64,000 nucleotides of DNA from Streptomyces sp. MJM8645 (GTDB lineage: Bacteria > Actinomycetota > Actinomycetes > Streptomycetales > Streptomycetaceae), in contig NZ_LJJF01000001.1 in assembly GCF_001625365.1 (NCBI RefSeq), positions 4,165,001 through 4,229,000 of the forward strand. Direction: 5' to 3'. The notes below the pieces were generated by a model. The model did no database searches. It saw only the letters and a program-made list of their open reading frames with translations, and was not told the origin of the DNA. Below are positions 1-9,090 of the stretch, piece after piece. Every line of letters begins with the position of its first letter. The first letter of the stretch is position 1. Position numbers and translations under genes: made by a program.

Positions 1-950
1 TGGTGCCGGTGCCGTGCGCGGAGATGAAGTCGATCTCGTCCCGCTCGACCCCGGCGTCGTCCAGGGCGAGCCGGATGCCGCGCGCGATGCCGTCGCGGTT
101 CGGCGCGGTCGGGTGGGCGGCGTCGCAGCTGAGGCCGTACCCGAGCACCTCGGCGTAGATGTGCGCGCCGCGGGCGAGGGCGGACTCCAGGCTCTCCAGG
201 ACGAGGATGCCCGCGCCCTCGCCGGTCAGGATGCCCTGGCGGTTCTTGTCGAACGGGCGGACCACGTCCGGGGTGAGCGCGCCGAAGCGCTTGAACAGCG
301 CGAAGGCCTTGCGGCAGACGGCGTCGGCGCCGCCGCACAGGGCGATGTCGACCTCGCCGGAGCGGATCGCGTCCAGCCCGTAGCCGATCGAGTAGTTGCC
401 CGCCGCGCAGGCGGTGGTGATGGTGGTCGGCTCCACGTTCGGCATCCGCAGCTCGCGGGCGATGACGGTGGTGAGCCGGCCGGCGTTGATCCGGCGGGAC
501 AGCACCGGGTCCATGCCCTCCGGGTCCCCGGCCGCGATCTCCTGCTCGACCAGCACGCCGATGTCGTGCCCCTCGCCGTCGGTGGTGCCGACGCTGATGA
601 CGGCCTGGCGCTCGCCGAGGTCGGCCTCGGTGAGCCCGGCGTCCTCCACGGCCATCCGGGCGGCGGCGACGGCGAACTGCCCGGCGCGGCCCATGTCGTC
701 GAGGGGGACGTTGCGGATCCAGCGCTCCGGCTCGAAGTCGGGGACCTCGCAGGCGATGTTCTGGCCGAACCCCTCGGTGTCGAACCGGGTGATCGGCCGC
801 GCACCGGAGCGGCCGGCCCGCAGCCCCGCGGTGTACTCCTCGACACCCGTGCCGATGCTGGAGATCGCCCCGAGGCCGGTGAGGACGACCCGGCGGCGGT
901 CGGCGGGCACGCCGGCGCGGGGTGCCGCTGGTGACTGTGCGGTGGACATG
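1..950 (-). CDS. FabF-type beta-ketoacyl-ACP synthase (C-terminus outside window)
   Basis: Condensing enzyme of the KAS II family, expected to join an acyl-thioester to a malonyl-ACP by decarboxylative Claisen condensation. The first 316 residues are visible. The nucleophilic Cys sits in TTACAAG (about residue 181), EGAG follows, and the first catalytic His is in HGTGT near residue 313. The second His and the C-terminus lie beyond base 1. The ATG at 948-950 has a strong AAGGAG ribosome site. The gene is 60 bp downstream of the ACP gene on the same strand, so the two form an operon driven from the SARP-box promoter near 1340-1391. It probably extends an ACP-bound acyl unit that feeds the NRPS. 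No chain-length-factor partner or AT is visible. Family assignment is firm; substrate and product are unknown. Confidence 0.9.
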
Positions 951-1010
951 GGACTCCTTAAGCAGTGGGATGCCTGCGGGCGGGGGTTCCGGTCCCGGAA
1001 CCCGCCCCGA

Positions 1011-1259
1011 TCACCAGCCGGCGGCCGTCGCGGTCACCTGGTACGTGGCCTCCACGTTCACCATCTTCGGCAGCTCGTTCATGTCGATGACGATGGAGTA
1101 CTCCATCTCCAGGGCGCTGAGCACGTCGATGAGCTTCAGCGAGTCGGCGCCCAGCTCGTCGACGAACAGCGCGGTGTCGGCGAACTCGGTGTGCACGTCG
1201 ATGTTCTCGGCGATGATTTCGCGGATCCGGGTGAGACGCTCCGGGGCTACCGTCGTCAT
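1011..1259 (-). CDS. acyl carrier protein (partner of the FabF-type KS)
   Basis: An 82-residue stand-alone carrier protein. The phosphopantetheine Ser is in GADSL (Ser40), inside the usual four-helix pattern, and the length is typical for type II ACPs. The ATG has a GGAGGAAAA ribosome site. It is the first gene of the operon that continues into the KS at 950, and its promoter carries the four-repeat SARP array. It would need activation by the PPTase at 29.5-30.3 kb. It is distinct from the second ACP at 33.1 kb, so the cluster has two discrete carriers, probably for two different acyl units or for donor and acceptor roles. The cargo cannot be read from the sequence. Confidence 0.92.
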   Translation of the reverse strand: MTTVAPERLTRIREIIAENIDVHTEFADTALFVDELGADSLKLIDVLSALEMEYSIVIDMNELPKMVNVEATYQVTATAAGW

Positions 1260-1333
1260 GCTCGTTTTCCTCCGTTTTTGCGGGTGCCCTGTGCGGGCGC
1301 CCTGGGGTGCCCGGAAATCGGGCCTCTGAGCAG

Positions 1334-1391
1334 CAAATTAGTCAGGCCCGATGACGGGTCGATGACGTCCAACTGACCGCTCACTGACGGG
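1334..1391 (-). promoter_or_regulatory. SARP operator (4 x 11-bp phased repeats) and -10 of the ACP-KS operon
   Basis: TGAC(G/C) cores begin at 1352, 1363, 1374 and 1385, exactly 11 bp apart. Read on the gene's strand they are CGTCAG/CGTCAT-like heptads pointing toward the ACP gene. A possible -10 (TAATTT on the minus strand, 1335-1340) starts about 10 bp past the nearest repeat, which is the usual geometry for SARP-activated promoters. The repeats and spacing are seen directly. Binding by the SARP encoded at 25.7-26.5 kb is inferred. Confidence 0.8.
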
Positions 1392-1442
1392 TCCTGGCGG
1401 GGTGTCGCGTGCCTGGTGGGGAGGGGTGCGGGGGACAAAACG

Positions 1443-1491
1443 GCCGCCCGCCGCACCGGCGGGCGAAGGCCCTGGGGGTGCGGCGGGCGGC
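1443..1491 (-). terminator. hairpin terminator after the MbtH gene
   Basis: Perfect 15-bp inverted repeat: the arm at 1443-1457 begins GCCGCCCGCC and pairs with 1477-1491, with a 19-nt loop. It lies 56 bp after the stop of the MbtH gene and upstream of the next operon's promoter, so it most likely ends the long NRPS-A/NRPS-B/MbtH transcript. There is no U tract, as is common in actinomycetes. Confidence 0.7.
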
Positions 1492-1546
1492 GGGGTCGGA
1501 GCCGTCCGGCGGCGTTCTTCCGGATTCCGGGCGCGGGCCCGGCCGG

Positions 1547-1750
1547 TCAGCCCTGCTGCTGGAGGCTGAGCGGGCGCATGTCCGTCCAGTTGCCCTCGAT
1601 GTGGGCGACGGCGGTGGCCCGGTCGGTGGCCTCCAGGGTCACCGACCAGCCCTCCGGGACGGCGGCGAAGGACGGCCACAGGGAGTGCTGCCCCTCCGCG
1701 TTGACGAGGACGAGGAAGGTGCCGTCTTCGCGGTCAAAGGGGTTCGCCAT
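1547..1750 (-). CDS. MbtH-like NRPS accessory protein
   Basis: A 67-residue protein with the family pattern: NPFD at the N-terminus, a NAEGQHSLWP segment, PEGW, then NWTDMRPLS. The conserved Trp residues and the terminal RP are all present. MbtH proteins bind adenylation domains and are often needed for their folding or activity. ATG at 1748-1750 with a GGAG site 7 nt upstream. It follows the NRPS-B stop by 50 bp and is the last gene of the SbnA-like/NRPS-A/NRPS-B operon. The only MbtH in the window, so it probably serves all six A domains, including those of NRPS-C on the other strand. Family assignment is very secure. Confidence 0.96.
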   Translation of the reverse strand: MANPFDREDGTFLVLVNAEGQHSLWPSFAAVPEGWSVTLEATDRATAVAHIEGNWTDMRPLSLQQQG

Positions 1751-1800
1751 GACTGTTCTCCAGATCTCGGGATCGCGGGACGTGCCGGGTTGACCGGGCG

Positions 1801-4800
1801 TCAGGTGGTCGGGGTGCCGGTCGGGCTCGCGGCCAGGGCGGCGAGGGCGTGTTCGACGACCGCGCCGATCGCCGCCGCCGGTGCGGGTTGCAGCAGCTGC
1901 TGGTGCCCGCTGTCCACGTCGTGTGCGAGGACGGCGGAACCGACGTGCGGCTCCCAGCTCTTGACCTTGAGGGCGCGCTCCTCCGGGGTGGGGCGGGTGT
2001 CGCCGCCGACCGCCACGAAGAGCGTCATCGGGCAGCCGTCGAAGCGGCCCGGGGTGAACCGCTGGAACAGCTCCAGGTTGTTCCGCATGACCCCCAGCAG
2101 CCGTTCCAGCGTACCCGGTTCGAGCGCGGCGAGGGGGCCTTCGGTGCGGGCCAGGTGTGCGGCGACGCCTTGCGGGGTGAGCCGTTCCGGCTCCGCCGCG
2201 TCGACCCCGGCCTCGGCCAGGAAGTCGGCGAGGAACTCGGCGTCGCTGGGCCGGGCCCCGAGGGCGTCGTCGGGGTAGGCGTCCAGGTTGGCCAGGAACG
2301 CCACCTGTTCGCCGGCTGCGTGCAGCCGGACGGCCATCTCGTGCGCCACGACGCCGCCGTAGGACCAGCCGAGCAGGTGGTACGGGCCGTGCGGCTGTAC
2401 GGCGCGCACCCGGGCCAGGTACTCCTCGGCGACGTCGCCCAGGTCGGTCGGCAGCGGGCCGTCGTCGGATAGGCCGCGGGCCTGGAGGCCGTAGACCGGC
2501 TGCTCCGGGTCGAGGTGCTCGGCGAGCGCCGCGAACGGGATCGCGAAGCCGAGGCCGCCGTGCACGCAGAACAGCGGGGGCCGCCCGCCGGTGGGCCGGA
2601 TCGGCAGGACGGGCCCGAGCAGGTCGACCGCGCCGCCCCCGGTGGCGGCGGCCGCGGCCAGCGCCTCCAGGGTGCGGTGCTCGAAGACCGCGCCGAGGCT
2701 GATCGGCAGCCCGGCCCGGCCGGCCGCGTTGACCAGCCGGATCGCCTTCAGGCTGTCCCCGCCGAGGGCGAAGAAGGAGTCGTCGGGGCCGACCGGGCCG
2801 GTGCCCAGGACCTCCTCGACGGCGGCGCAGAGCAGCCGTTCCGGCTCGGTGCGGGGCGCTCGCGGGGCGCGGGCCGAGGGGGTGGCCGCGGGGGCGGGCA
2901 GGGCCTTGACGTCCAGCTTGCCGTTGGCGTTCAGCGGCAGTTCCGGCAGCGCGGTGTAGCTCTCCGGCACCATGTGGCCGGGCAGCGAGCGGGCCAGGTG
3001 GCCCTGCAACTCGGCCGGTCCGGGGGCCGGCCGGCCGTCGGCGGGCACCAGGTAGGCGACCAGGCGGCGCTGGCCGGCGGCGTCGGCGGGGGCCAGGACG
3101 ACGGCCCGGGCGACGGCCGGGTGCTCGGCCAGCAGCCGTTCGATCTCGCCGAGTTCGACCCGGTAGCCGCGGATCTTGACCTGCTGGTCGGCGCGGGCGA
3201 CGTACTCGATCCGGCCGTGCCGGTCCCAGCGGACCAGGTCGCCGGTGCGGTACATGCGCTCCCCGGGCGCGCCGAACGGGCAGGCGGTGAAGCGGGCGGC
3301 GGTCAGCGCGGGTTGGCCGAGGTAGCCGCGGGCCAGGCCCTCGCCGGCCAGGTACAGCTCGCCGACCACGCCGCGCGGCACCGGCCGCAGCGCCTCGTCC
3401 AGGACGTACGCGCGGGTGTCGCCGATCGGCAGGCCGATCGGGACGGTGCCCTCGGCGCGGCCGAGGTCCTGGCCGGTGGCGAAGGTGGTGGTCTCGGTGG
3501 GGCCGTACACGTTGAACACCGTGGTGTCCGGCAGGGCGGCCCGCAGCCGGTCCAGGTGGTCGCGGGAGTGCGCCTCGCCGCCGGTGAGCAGCGCCCGCAG
3601 CGGGGCCAGGGCACGCGGCCGGGTGTCGGCGATGGTGTTGGACAACTGGGTGGTGAGGAAGGCGACGCTCACCCGGGCGCGGGCCAGGAAGGACTCCAGG
3701 GCCTGCGGGTCGGCCGGGCCGGGCGGGTGGACCGCCACCCGGGCGCCGTGGGCGAGCGCGCCCCAGATCTCGAAGGTGGAGGCGTCGAAGGCGACCGGCG
3801 CGAAGTAGAGGAAGGTGTCCGCGGCGGTCGGCGCCAGCTCCGGCAGGCCCAGGACCAGGCGGACGGCGGCGCGGTGCGGGACCGCGACGCCCTTGGGCTT
3901 GCCGGTGGAGCCGGAGGTGTAGATGACGTACAGCAGGTCGTCGGGGTCGATCGGGGCGGCGGGCACCGGGGCGGTGACGGGCCGGTCGGCCAGGTCGGCC
4001 AGGGTTTCGGGGGCGTCCAGGAGCAGCTTGACGACCCCGGCGGGAAGCTCCCGTTCGGCCAGGGAGCGTTCGGTGACGAGCAGCCGGGCGCCGCTGTCGG
4101 CCAGCATGTCGCGGACCCGCTCGTCGGGGTAGGACGGGTCGATCGGCAGGTAGGCCGCGCCGGTGCGGGCGATCGCCAGCAGGGTGCTCACCACGGCCGG
4201 GCCGCGCTCCAGGCGCAGCGCCACCAGGTCGCCCCGGCGGGCGCCGCGCGCGGTCAGCAGGTGGGCCAGGCGGTTGGCCTCGGCGTCCAGTTCGGCGTAG
4301 CTGGTGTGCCGCAGCCGCTCGGGGTGGCCGGGCTCGGTGTGGACCAGCGCGACCGCGTCCGGGGTGGCCGCGATCCGGCGGTCCACCAGGGCGGTGAGGG
4401 TGCTGCGCGGGGTGCCGGCCCGGTGGGTGCCGAGGGCGAGCAGTTCGGCCTCCTCCTCGGGCCCGAGCAGGTCCAGCCGGGACAGCGGCCGGGCGGGTTC
4501 GGCGAGGGCGGCGGCGAGCAGCCGCAGGTAGGCGTCGGTGATCCGGTGGGCCGTGGCGGGTTCGAACAGGTCGGTGCGGTACTCGACGGCGAGCGCGAGC
4601 GCGCCGCCGGCCTGCTCGGTGAGCTGGAAGAACAGGTCCCACTTGGCGGTCCGGACCGGCACCGGCTGCTCGGTCACGGCGAGCTCCGGGTCGTCCTCGG
4701 GCGCCGGGGCCGGGCCGGCCTGCTGGAAGCCGAGCATCACCTGGAACAGCGGGTGCCGGGCCATCGAGCGCTCGGGGTTGAGCACCTCGACGAGCTTCTC

Positions 4801-7800
4801 GAAGGGCACGTCCTGGTGCTGGTGGGCGGCCAGGTCGTAGGCCCGGACCCGTTCGGCGAGCTCGCGCAGGCCAGGGTCGCCGGAGGTGTCGGTGCGCAGC
4901 ACCAGGGTGTTGACGAACATGCCGACCAGCTCGTCGAGCCGCTCGTCGGTGCGGCCGGCGATCGGGCTGCCGAGCGGGATGTCGGTGCCCGCGCCGAGCC
5001 GGGTGAGCAGGGCGGCGAGCCCGGCCCGCAGCAGCATGAAGACGCTGACGCCCCAGGCGGCGGCGAGCCGGTGCAGCTCGGCGCTGAGCGGCTGCGGCAC
5101 GGTGGTGCGCACGACGTCGCCGCGGTGCTCGGCCCGGGTGCCGCGCGGGTGGTCGAAGGGCAGCGCCAGTTCCTCCGGCAGGCCCTTCAGGGTCTCGCTC
5201 CAGTAGCCGAGTTGGCGGGTGAGCTCGCTCTGCGGGTCGTCCTCCGCGCCGAGCAGTCCGCGCTGCCACAGGGCGTAGTCGGCGTACTGGACGGGCAGCG
5301 GCGGCAGTTGGGCCGGGCGGCCGGCCACCCGGGCCCGGTAGTACGCGGTGAGGTCGCGGGTGAGCGGGGCGAGCGACCAGCCGTCGCCGGCGATGTGGTG
5401 CAGGACGATCGTCAGCACGTGCTCGTCCGGGCCGAGCCGGAACAGGCGGGCGCGGAGCGGAAGGCTGCGTTCCAGGTCGAAGCCGCGCGCGGCCTCGGCG
5501 GCGAGGGCGGCGGGCAGGCCCGCCTCGGTGGTCTCGCTCACCGGGAGCGGGACGGCGGCCTCGGCCGGGGTGAGCACCCGCTGTTCGGCCGGTCCGCTGC
5601 CGGTGGTCTCGGGGGCCTCAGCGGGGGCGTGTTGCGGGAAGACGGTGCGCAGCGCCTCGTGCCGGGTGACCACGTCGTGCAGGGCGCCCGTCAGGGCGGC
5701 GGTGTCGAGCCGCCCGGAGAGGCGGATCGCCAGCGGGATGGCGTACAGCCCGCCGGGTGCGCCCAGGTGCTCGACGAACCAGAGCCGCTGCTGCGCGTAC
5801 GACAGCGGCAGCACGGCCGGGCGCGGCCCGGCGGCGAGCGGGGCGCGGCCGGGTGCGGCGGCGGCCAGCCGTTCGGCGAGGCGGGCGGGGGAGGGGGCCT
5901 CGAAGAGGTCCCGCACCTGGAGTTCGGCGCCGAGTTCGGCGCGGACCCGGTTGACGATCCGGGTGGCGAGCAGCGAGTGGCCGCCGAGGGCGAAGAAGTC
6001 GTCGTCGACGCCGACCCGGTCGAGTCCGAGCACCTCGGCGAAGACGCCGCAGAGCTGCTCCTCCTCGGCGGTGCGCGGGCTGCGGGCCGAGGTGGTGTAC
6101 GCGGGGGCGGGCAGGGCGCGGCGGTCGAGCTTGCCGTTGGCGGTCAGCGGCAGCGCGGCGAGCGGGACCACGGCCGCCGGGACCATGTACTCGGGCAGCC
6201 GCTCGGCGGCGAACTCCCGCAGCCCGGCCGGGTCGGCGCCGTCGCGGGGCACCACGTAGGCGACCAGGCGCTGGTCGCCGGGCCGGTCCTCGCGGGCGAT
6301 CACGGCCGCCTCGGCGACCGCGGGGTGCTGGCCGAGGACGGTCGCGATCTCGCCCAACTCGATCCGGAAGCCGCGCAGTTGGACTTGCTCGTCGGCGCGG
6401 CCCAGGTACTCCAGGGTGCCGTCGGCCCGCCAGCGGCCGAGGTCGCCGGTGCGGTACATCCGGGTGCCGCCGGGCTCGAACGGGCAGGCGACGAAGCGGG
6501 CCGCGGTGAGGTCGGGGCGGCGCAGGTAGCCGCGGGCCAGGCCGGGGCCGGTGATGTACAGCTCGCCGGGCACGCCGGCCGGGACGGGCTGCAGGGCGCC
6601 GTCGAGCAGGTAGACCCGCAGGTCCGGGATGCCGCGCCCGATCACACTGCCGCCGCCGGCGGCGGCCGTCGGGGCGTCCAGCTCCTGGTAGGAGACGTGC
6701 ACCGTGGTCTCGGTGATGCCGTACATGTTGACCAGGCGCGGAGCGTCGTCGGCGTGCCGGGTGTACCAGTCGGTGAGCTTGCCGATGTCCAGCGCCTCGC
6801 CGCCGAACACCACGGTCCGCAGGGCGAGCGGGCGCGGGCGGTCGGCGTCGGCGCGCATCAGCTGGTAGAAGGCGGACGGCGTCTGGTTGAGGACGGTCAC
6901 CCGCTCCTCGGCGAGCAGGTCCAGGAAGGCGTCGGGGGAGCGCGACACGTCGTACGGCACCACGACCAGCCGGCCGCCGCGCAGCAGCGCGCCCCACAGC
7001 TCCCAGACGGTGAAGTCGAAGGCGATGGAGTGGAACAGCGTCCACACGTCGCCGGGGCCGAAGTCGAACCAGTCGTCGGTGGCCTCCAGCAGCCGCGCCA
7101 CGTTCTGGTGCGGCACCACGACGCCCTTGGGGCGGCCGGTGGAGCCGGAGGTGTAGATGACGTAGGCCGGGTGCTCGGGGGAGGCCGCGGTGTCCGGGGC
7201 GGTGGCCGGGTGGGCGGCCAGCGCGGCGGCCGTCTCCGGGGCGTCCAGGTCCAGGCGCGGCAGGTCCAGGCGTGGCAGGTCCGGGGCGTCGGGCGGCTCG
7301 GGCAGCACGCCGCCGGCGGTCAGCAGCAGTGCCGGACGGGCGTCGCGCAGGGTGTAGCCGATCCGGTCGGCCGGGTGGCCGGGCTCCAGCGGCAGGTAGG
7401 CCGCGCCCGCCTTGAGGACGGCCAGGACGGCGACGATCAGCTGGACGCCGCGCGGCAGCGCGACGGCCACCAGGCTCTCCGGGTCGGCGCCGCGGGCGGC
7501 GAGCAGGTGGGCGAGCCGGTTGGCCCGCTCGTCCAGCTCGCGGTAGCTGAGGGCGGCCTCGCCGGGGGCGGTGACCGCGACGGCGTCCGGGGTGCGGGCG
7601 GCCTGCTCGGCGAACAGCTCCGCGACGGTGGCGCGCCGCGCGGGCTCCCGGGGGGCGGCCGAGGCGCCGCTCCACTCGCCGAGGATGCGGGCCAGTTCGG
7701 CGGGCTCGGGCGCGCCGAGCCGGGCGAGCGGGGCCTGCGGGTCGTCGGCGACCTGCTCCAGGACGCGGACCAGCCGGTCCAGGACGCGCTGTGCGGACGA

Positions 7801-9090
7801 CTGCGGGTCCTCGGCGGCGTCAGTGTGCTCGGCGGCCTCGGCGAAGGCCGAGGGCCGGTAGGCGAGGTGCAGGTCCAGCCGCTCGCCGGGGAAGACGGTG
7901 AGGCTCAGCGGGTAGTGGGTGGCCGAGAGCACCTGGGCGGAGCTGACGGTGCCGCCCGACTCGCGGAACAGCGCGGCCTCGTCCAGCGGGTAGCTCTGGA
8001 AGGCGAGGACGGTGTCGAACAGCTCGCCCTGGACGCCGGAGGCGGCCTGCGCCTCGGCGAGCGGCAGGTGTTCGTGCGGCATCATCGCGAGCTGCTGGCG
8101 GGCCAGCGCCTCGAACAGCTCGCTCGCCCGCTGGTCCGGGCGCAGATCGGCGCGGACCGGCAGGGTGTTGGCGAACAGGCCGATCATCGACTCGACGTCC
8201 GGGACCTCGGCCGGGCGGCCGGAGGTGACCGACCCGAACACCACGTCCTCGCGGCCGGTGAGCCGGCCGAGCAGCAGCGCCCAGCAGCCCTGCACCACGG
8301 TGTTGAGGGTCAGGCCCCGGCCGCGCGCCCAGCCGGCGAGCGCCGCGGTGCGCTCCGGTGACAGGAACCCCCGGACGAGCGACGGCAGTTCGTGGGAGTC
8401 GCCGTCGCCGGCCCCGGGCAGCGCCCGGACCGGCCCGTCCAGGCCGTCCAGCAGCTGCGCCCAGGCCGCCCGCGCGGCGGCCCGGTCGCGGCCGTTCAGC
8501 CAGGTCAGGAACGAGCGGTACGGCGCGGGCGCGGGCAGCGCCGCCGCCCCCGCCTCGTCGCCGAGCAGCACCAGCTCGCGGACGGCCAGCGGGAACGACC
8601 AGCCGTCCATGACGATGTGGTGCACCGACCAGAGGAACCGGTGGTGCCCCGCGCCGAGCCGGATCAGGGTGAACCGCATCAGCGGCGGCCGCGCCAGGTC
8701 GAACCGGCGCAGCCGGTCCTCACGCGTCAGCCGCTGCGCCTCCGCCTCCCGGTCGGCCTCGGGCAGGTGGGTGAGGTCGTGCAGCTGCCACTGCGGCTCG
8801 ACCTCGGTCTCCTTGAGGACGACCTGGACGGGCTCGCCGGTCTTGCGGTTGCGGAAGCAGGCCCGCAGGTTGGGGTGCCGGCGCAGCAGCGCGGCCGAGG
8901 CCGCGCGCAGCCGGGCGGCGAGCTGCTCGCCGTCACCCGCGCCCGGCCCGTCGATCTCCGCGACGAACTGGAGGGTGTACAGGTCGGGCGAGGCCTGGTC
9001 GTACGAGGACAGGAACAGCAGCCCCTGCTGGAGGGGGGAGAGCGGAAGTACTTCGCTGATCTTCGACCCGGTTCTGGGGACGGTCGTCAC
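1801..9090 (-). CDS. NRPS-B: dimodular synthetase C-A(Thr)-T-C-A-T-TE
   Basis: A 2429-residue synthetase. Rough order: C1 about 12-450 (HHIVMDGWS near 159), A1 480-985, T1 (LGGHSL near 1037), C2 1090-1520 (HHIAGDGWS), A2 1560-2050, T2 (LGGDSL near 2110), TE 2170-2429 with GWSYGG and a late catalytic His in SGHQQ. Specificity residues aligned by eye to GrsA-Phe give DFWNVGMVHK for A1, a close match to the known Thr code DFWNIGMVHK. A2 gives DAFFLGVTFK, of the Val/Ile type. No epimerase or methyltransferase insert is present. The GTG start overlaps the NRPS-A stop (GTGA), so the two are translationally coupled and presumably act in series. TE would release or cyclise the chain. The Thr call is fairly strong; A2 is only 'branched aliphatic'. 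Confidence 0.95.
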   Translation of the reverse strand: MTTVPRTGSKISEVLPLSPLQQGLLFLSSYDQASPDLYTLQFVAEIDGPGAGDGEQLAARLRAASAALLRRHPNLRACFRNRKTGEPVQVVLKETEVEPQWQLHDLTHLPEADREAEAQRLTREDRLRRFDLARPPLMRFTLIRLGAGHHRFLWSVHHIVMDGWSFPLAVRELVLLGDEAGAAALPAPAPYRSFLTWLNGRDRAAARAAWAQLLDGLDGPVRALPGAGDGDSHELPSLVRGFLSPERTAALAGWARGRGLTLNTVVQGCWALLLGRLTGREDVVFGSVTSGRPAEVPDVESMIGLFANTLPVRADLRPDQRASELFEALARQQLAMMPHEHLPLAEAQAASGVQGELFDTVLAFQSYPLDEAALFRESGGTVSSAQVLSATHYPLSLTVFPGERLDLHLAYRPSAFAEAAEHTDAAEDPQSSAQRVLDRLVRVLEQVADDPQAPLARLGAPEPAELARILGEWSGASAAPREPARRATVAELFAEQAARTPDAVAVTAPGEAALSYRELDERANRLAHLLAARGADPESLVAVALPRGVQLIVAVLAVLKAGAAYLPLEPGHPADRIGYTLRDARPALLLTAGGVLPEPPDAPDLPRLDLPRLDLDAPETAAALAAHPATAPDTAASPEHPAYVIYTSGSTGRPKGVVVPHQNVARLLEATDDWFDFGPGDVWTLFHSIAFDFTVWELWGALLRGGRLVVVPYDVSRSPDAFLDLLAEERVTVLNQTPSAFYQLMRADADRPRPLALRTVVFGGEALDIGKLTDWYTRHADDAPRLVNMYGITETTVHVSYQELDAPTAAAGGGSVIGRGIPDLRVYLLDGALQPVPAGVPGELYITGPGLARGYLRRPDLTAARFVACPFEPGGTRMYRTGDLGRWRADGTLEYLGRADEQVQLRGFRIELGEIATVLGQHPAVAEAAVIAREDRPGDQRLVAYVVPRDGADPAGLREFAAERLPEYMVPAAVVPLAALPLTANGKLDRRALPAPAYTTSARSPRTAEEEQLCGVFAEVLGLDRVGVDDDFFALGGHSLLATRIVNRVRAELGAELQVRDLFEAPSPARLAERLAAAAPGRAPLAAGPRPAVLPLSYAQQRLWFVEHLGAPGGLYAIPLAIRLSGRLDTAALTGALHDVVTRHEALRTVFPQHAPAEAPETTGSGPAEQRVLTPAEAAVPLPVSETTEAGLPAALAAEAARGFDLERSLPLRARLFRLGPDEHVLTIVLHHIAGDGWSLAPLTRDLTAYYRARVAGRPAQLPPLPVQYADYALWQRGLLGAEDDPQSELTRQLGYWSETLKGLPEELALPFDHPRGTRAEHRGDVVRTTVPQPLSAELHRLAAAWGVSVFMLLRAGLAALLTRLGAGTDIPLGSPIAGRTDERLDELVGMFVNTLVLRTDTSGDPGLRELAERVRAYDLAAHQHQDVPFEKLVEVLNPERSMARHPLFQVMLGFQQAGPAPAPEDDPELAVTEQPVPVRTAKWDLFFQLTEQAGGALALAVEYRTDLFEPATAHRITDAYLRLLAAALAEPARPLSRLDLLGPEEEAELLALGTHRAGTPRSTLTALVDRRIAATPDAVALVHTEPGHPERLRHTSYAELDAEANRLAHLLTARGARRGDLVALRLERGPAVVSTLLAIARTGAAYLPIDPSYPDERVRDMLADSGARLLVTERSLAERELPAGVVKLLLDAPETLADLADRPVTAPVPAAPIDPDDLLYVIYTSGSTGKPKGVAVPHRAAVRLVLGLPELAPTAADTFLYFAPVAFDASTFEIWGALAHGARVAVHPPGPADPQALESFLARARVSVAFLTTQLSNTIADTRPRALAPLRALLTGGEAHSRDHLDRLRAALPDTTVFNVYGPTETTTFATGQDLGRAEGTVPIGLPIGDTRAYVLDEALRPVPRGVVGELYLAGEGLARGYLGQPALTAARFTACPFGAPGERMYRTGDLVRWDRHGRIEYVARADQQVKIRGYRVELGEIERLLAEHPAVARAVVLAPADAAGQRRLVAYLVPADGRPAPGPAELQGHLARSLPGHMVPESYTALPELPLNANGKLDVKALPAPAATPSARAPRAPRTEPERLLCAAVEEVLGTGPVGPDDSFFALGGDSLKAIRLVNAAGRAGLPISLGAVFEHRTLEALAAAAATGGGAVDLLGPVLPIRPTGGRPPLFCVHGGLGFAIPFAALAEHLDPEQPVYGLQARGLSDDGPLPTDLGDVAEEYLARVRAVQPHGPYHLLGWSYGGVVAHEMAVRLHAAGEQVAFLANLDAYPDDALGARPSDAEFLADFLAEAGVDAAEPERLTPQGVAAHLARTEGPLAALEPGTLERLLGVMRNNLELFQRFTPGRFDGCPMTLFVAVGGDTRPTPEERALKVKSWEPHVGSAVLAHDVDSGHQQLLQPAPAAAIGAVVEHALAALAASPTGTPTT

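Noticed and set aside
1547..5269. Minus-strand frame joining the MbtH protein to about 1170 extra N-terminal residues
   Set aside because: Only the last 67 codons are the MbtH protein. The rest is a frame-shifted reading of NRPS-B rich in Arg and Pro.
2515..8361. Very long plus-strand reading frame (about 1900 codons) through the NRPS-B region
   Set aside because: It is antisense to NRPS-B. The product is a GC-driven Gly/Arg/Val/Asp-rich sequence with no domain, while the minus strand carries a full set of NRPS motifs.
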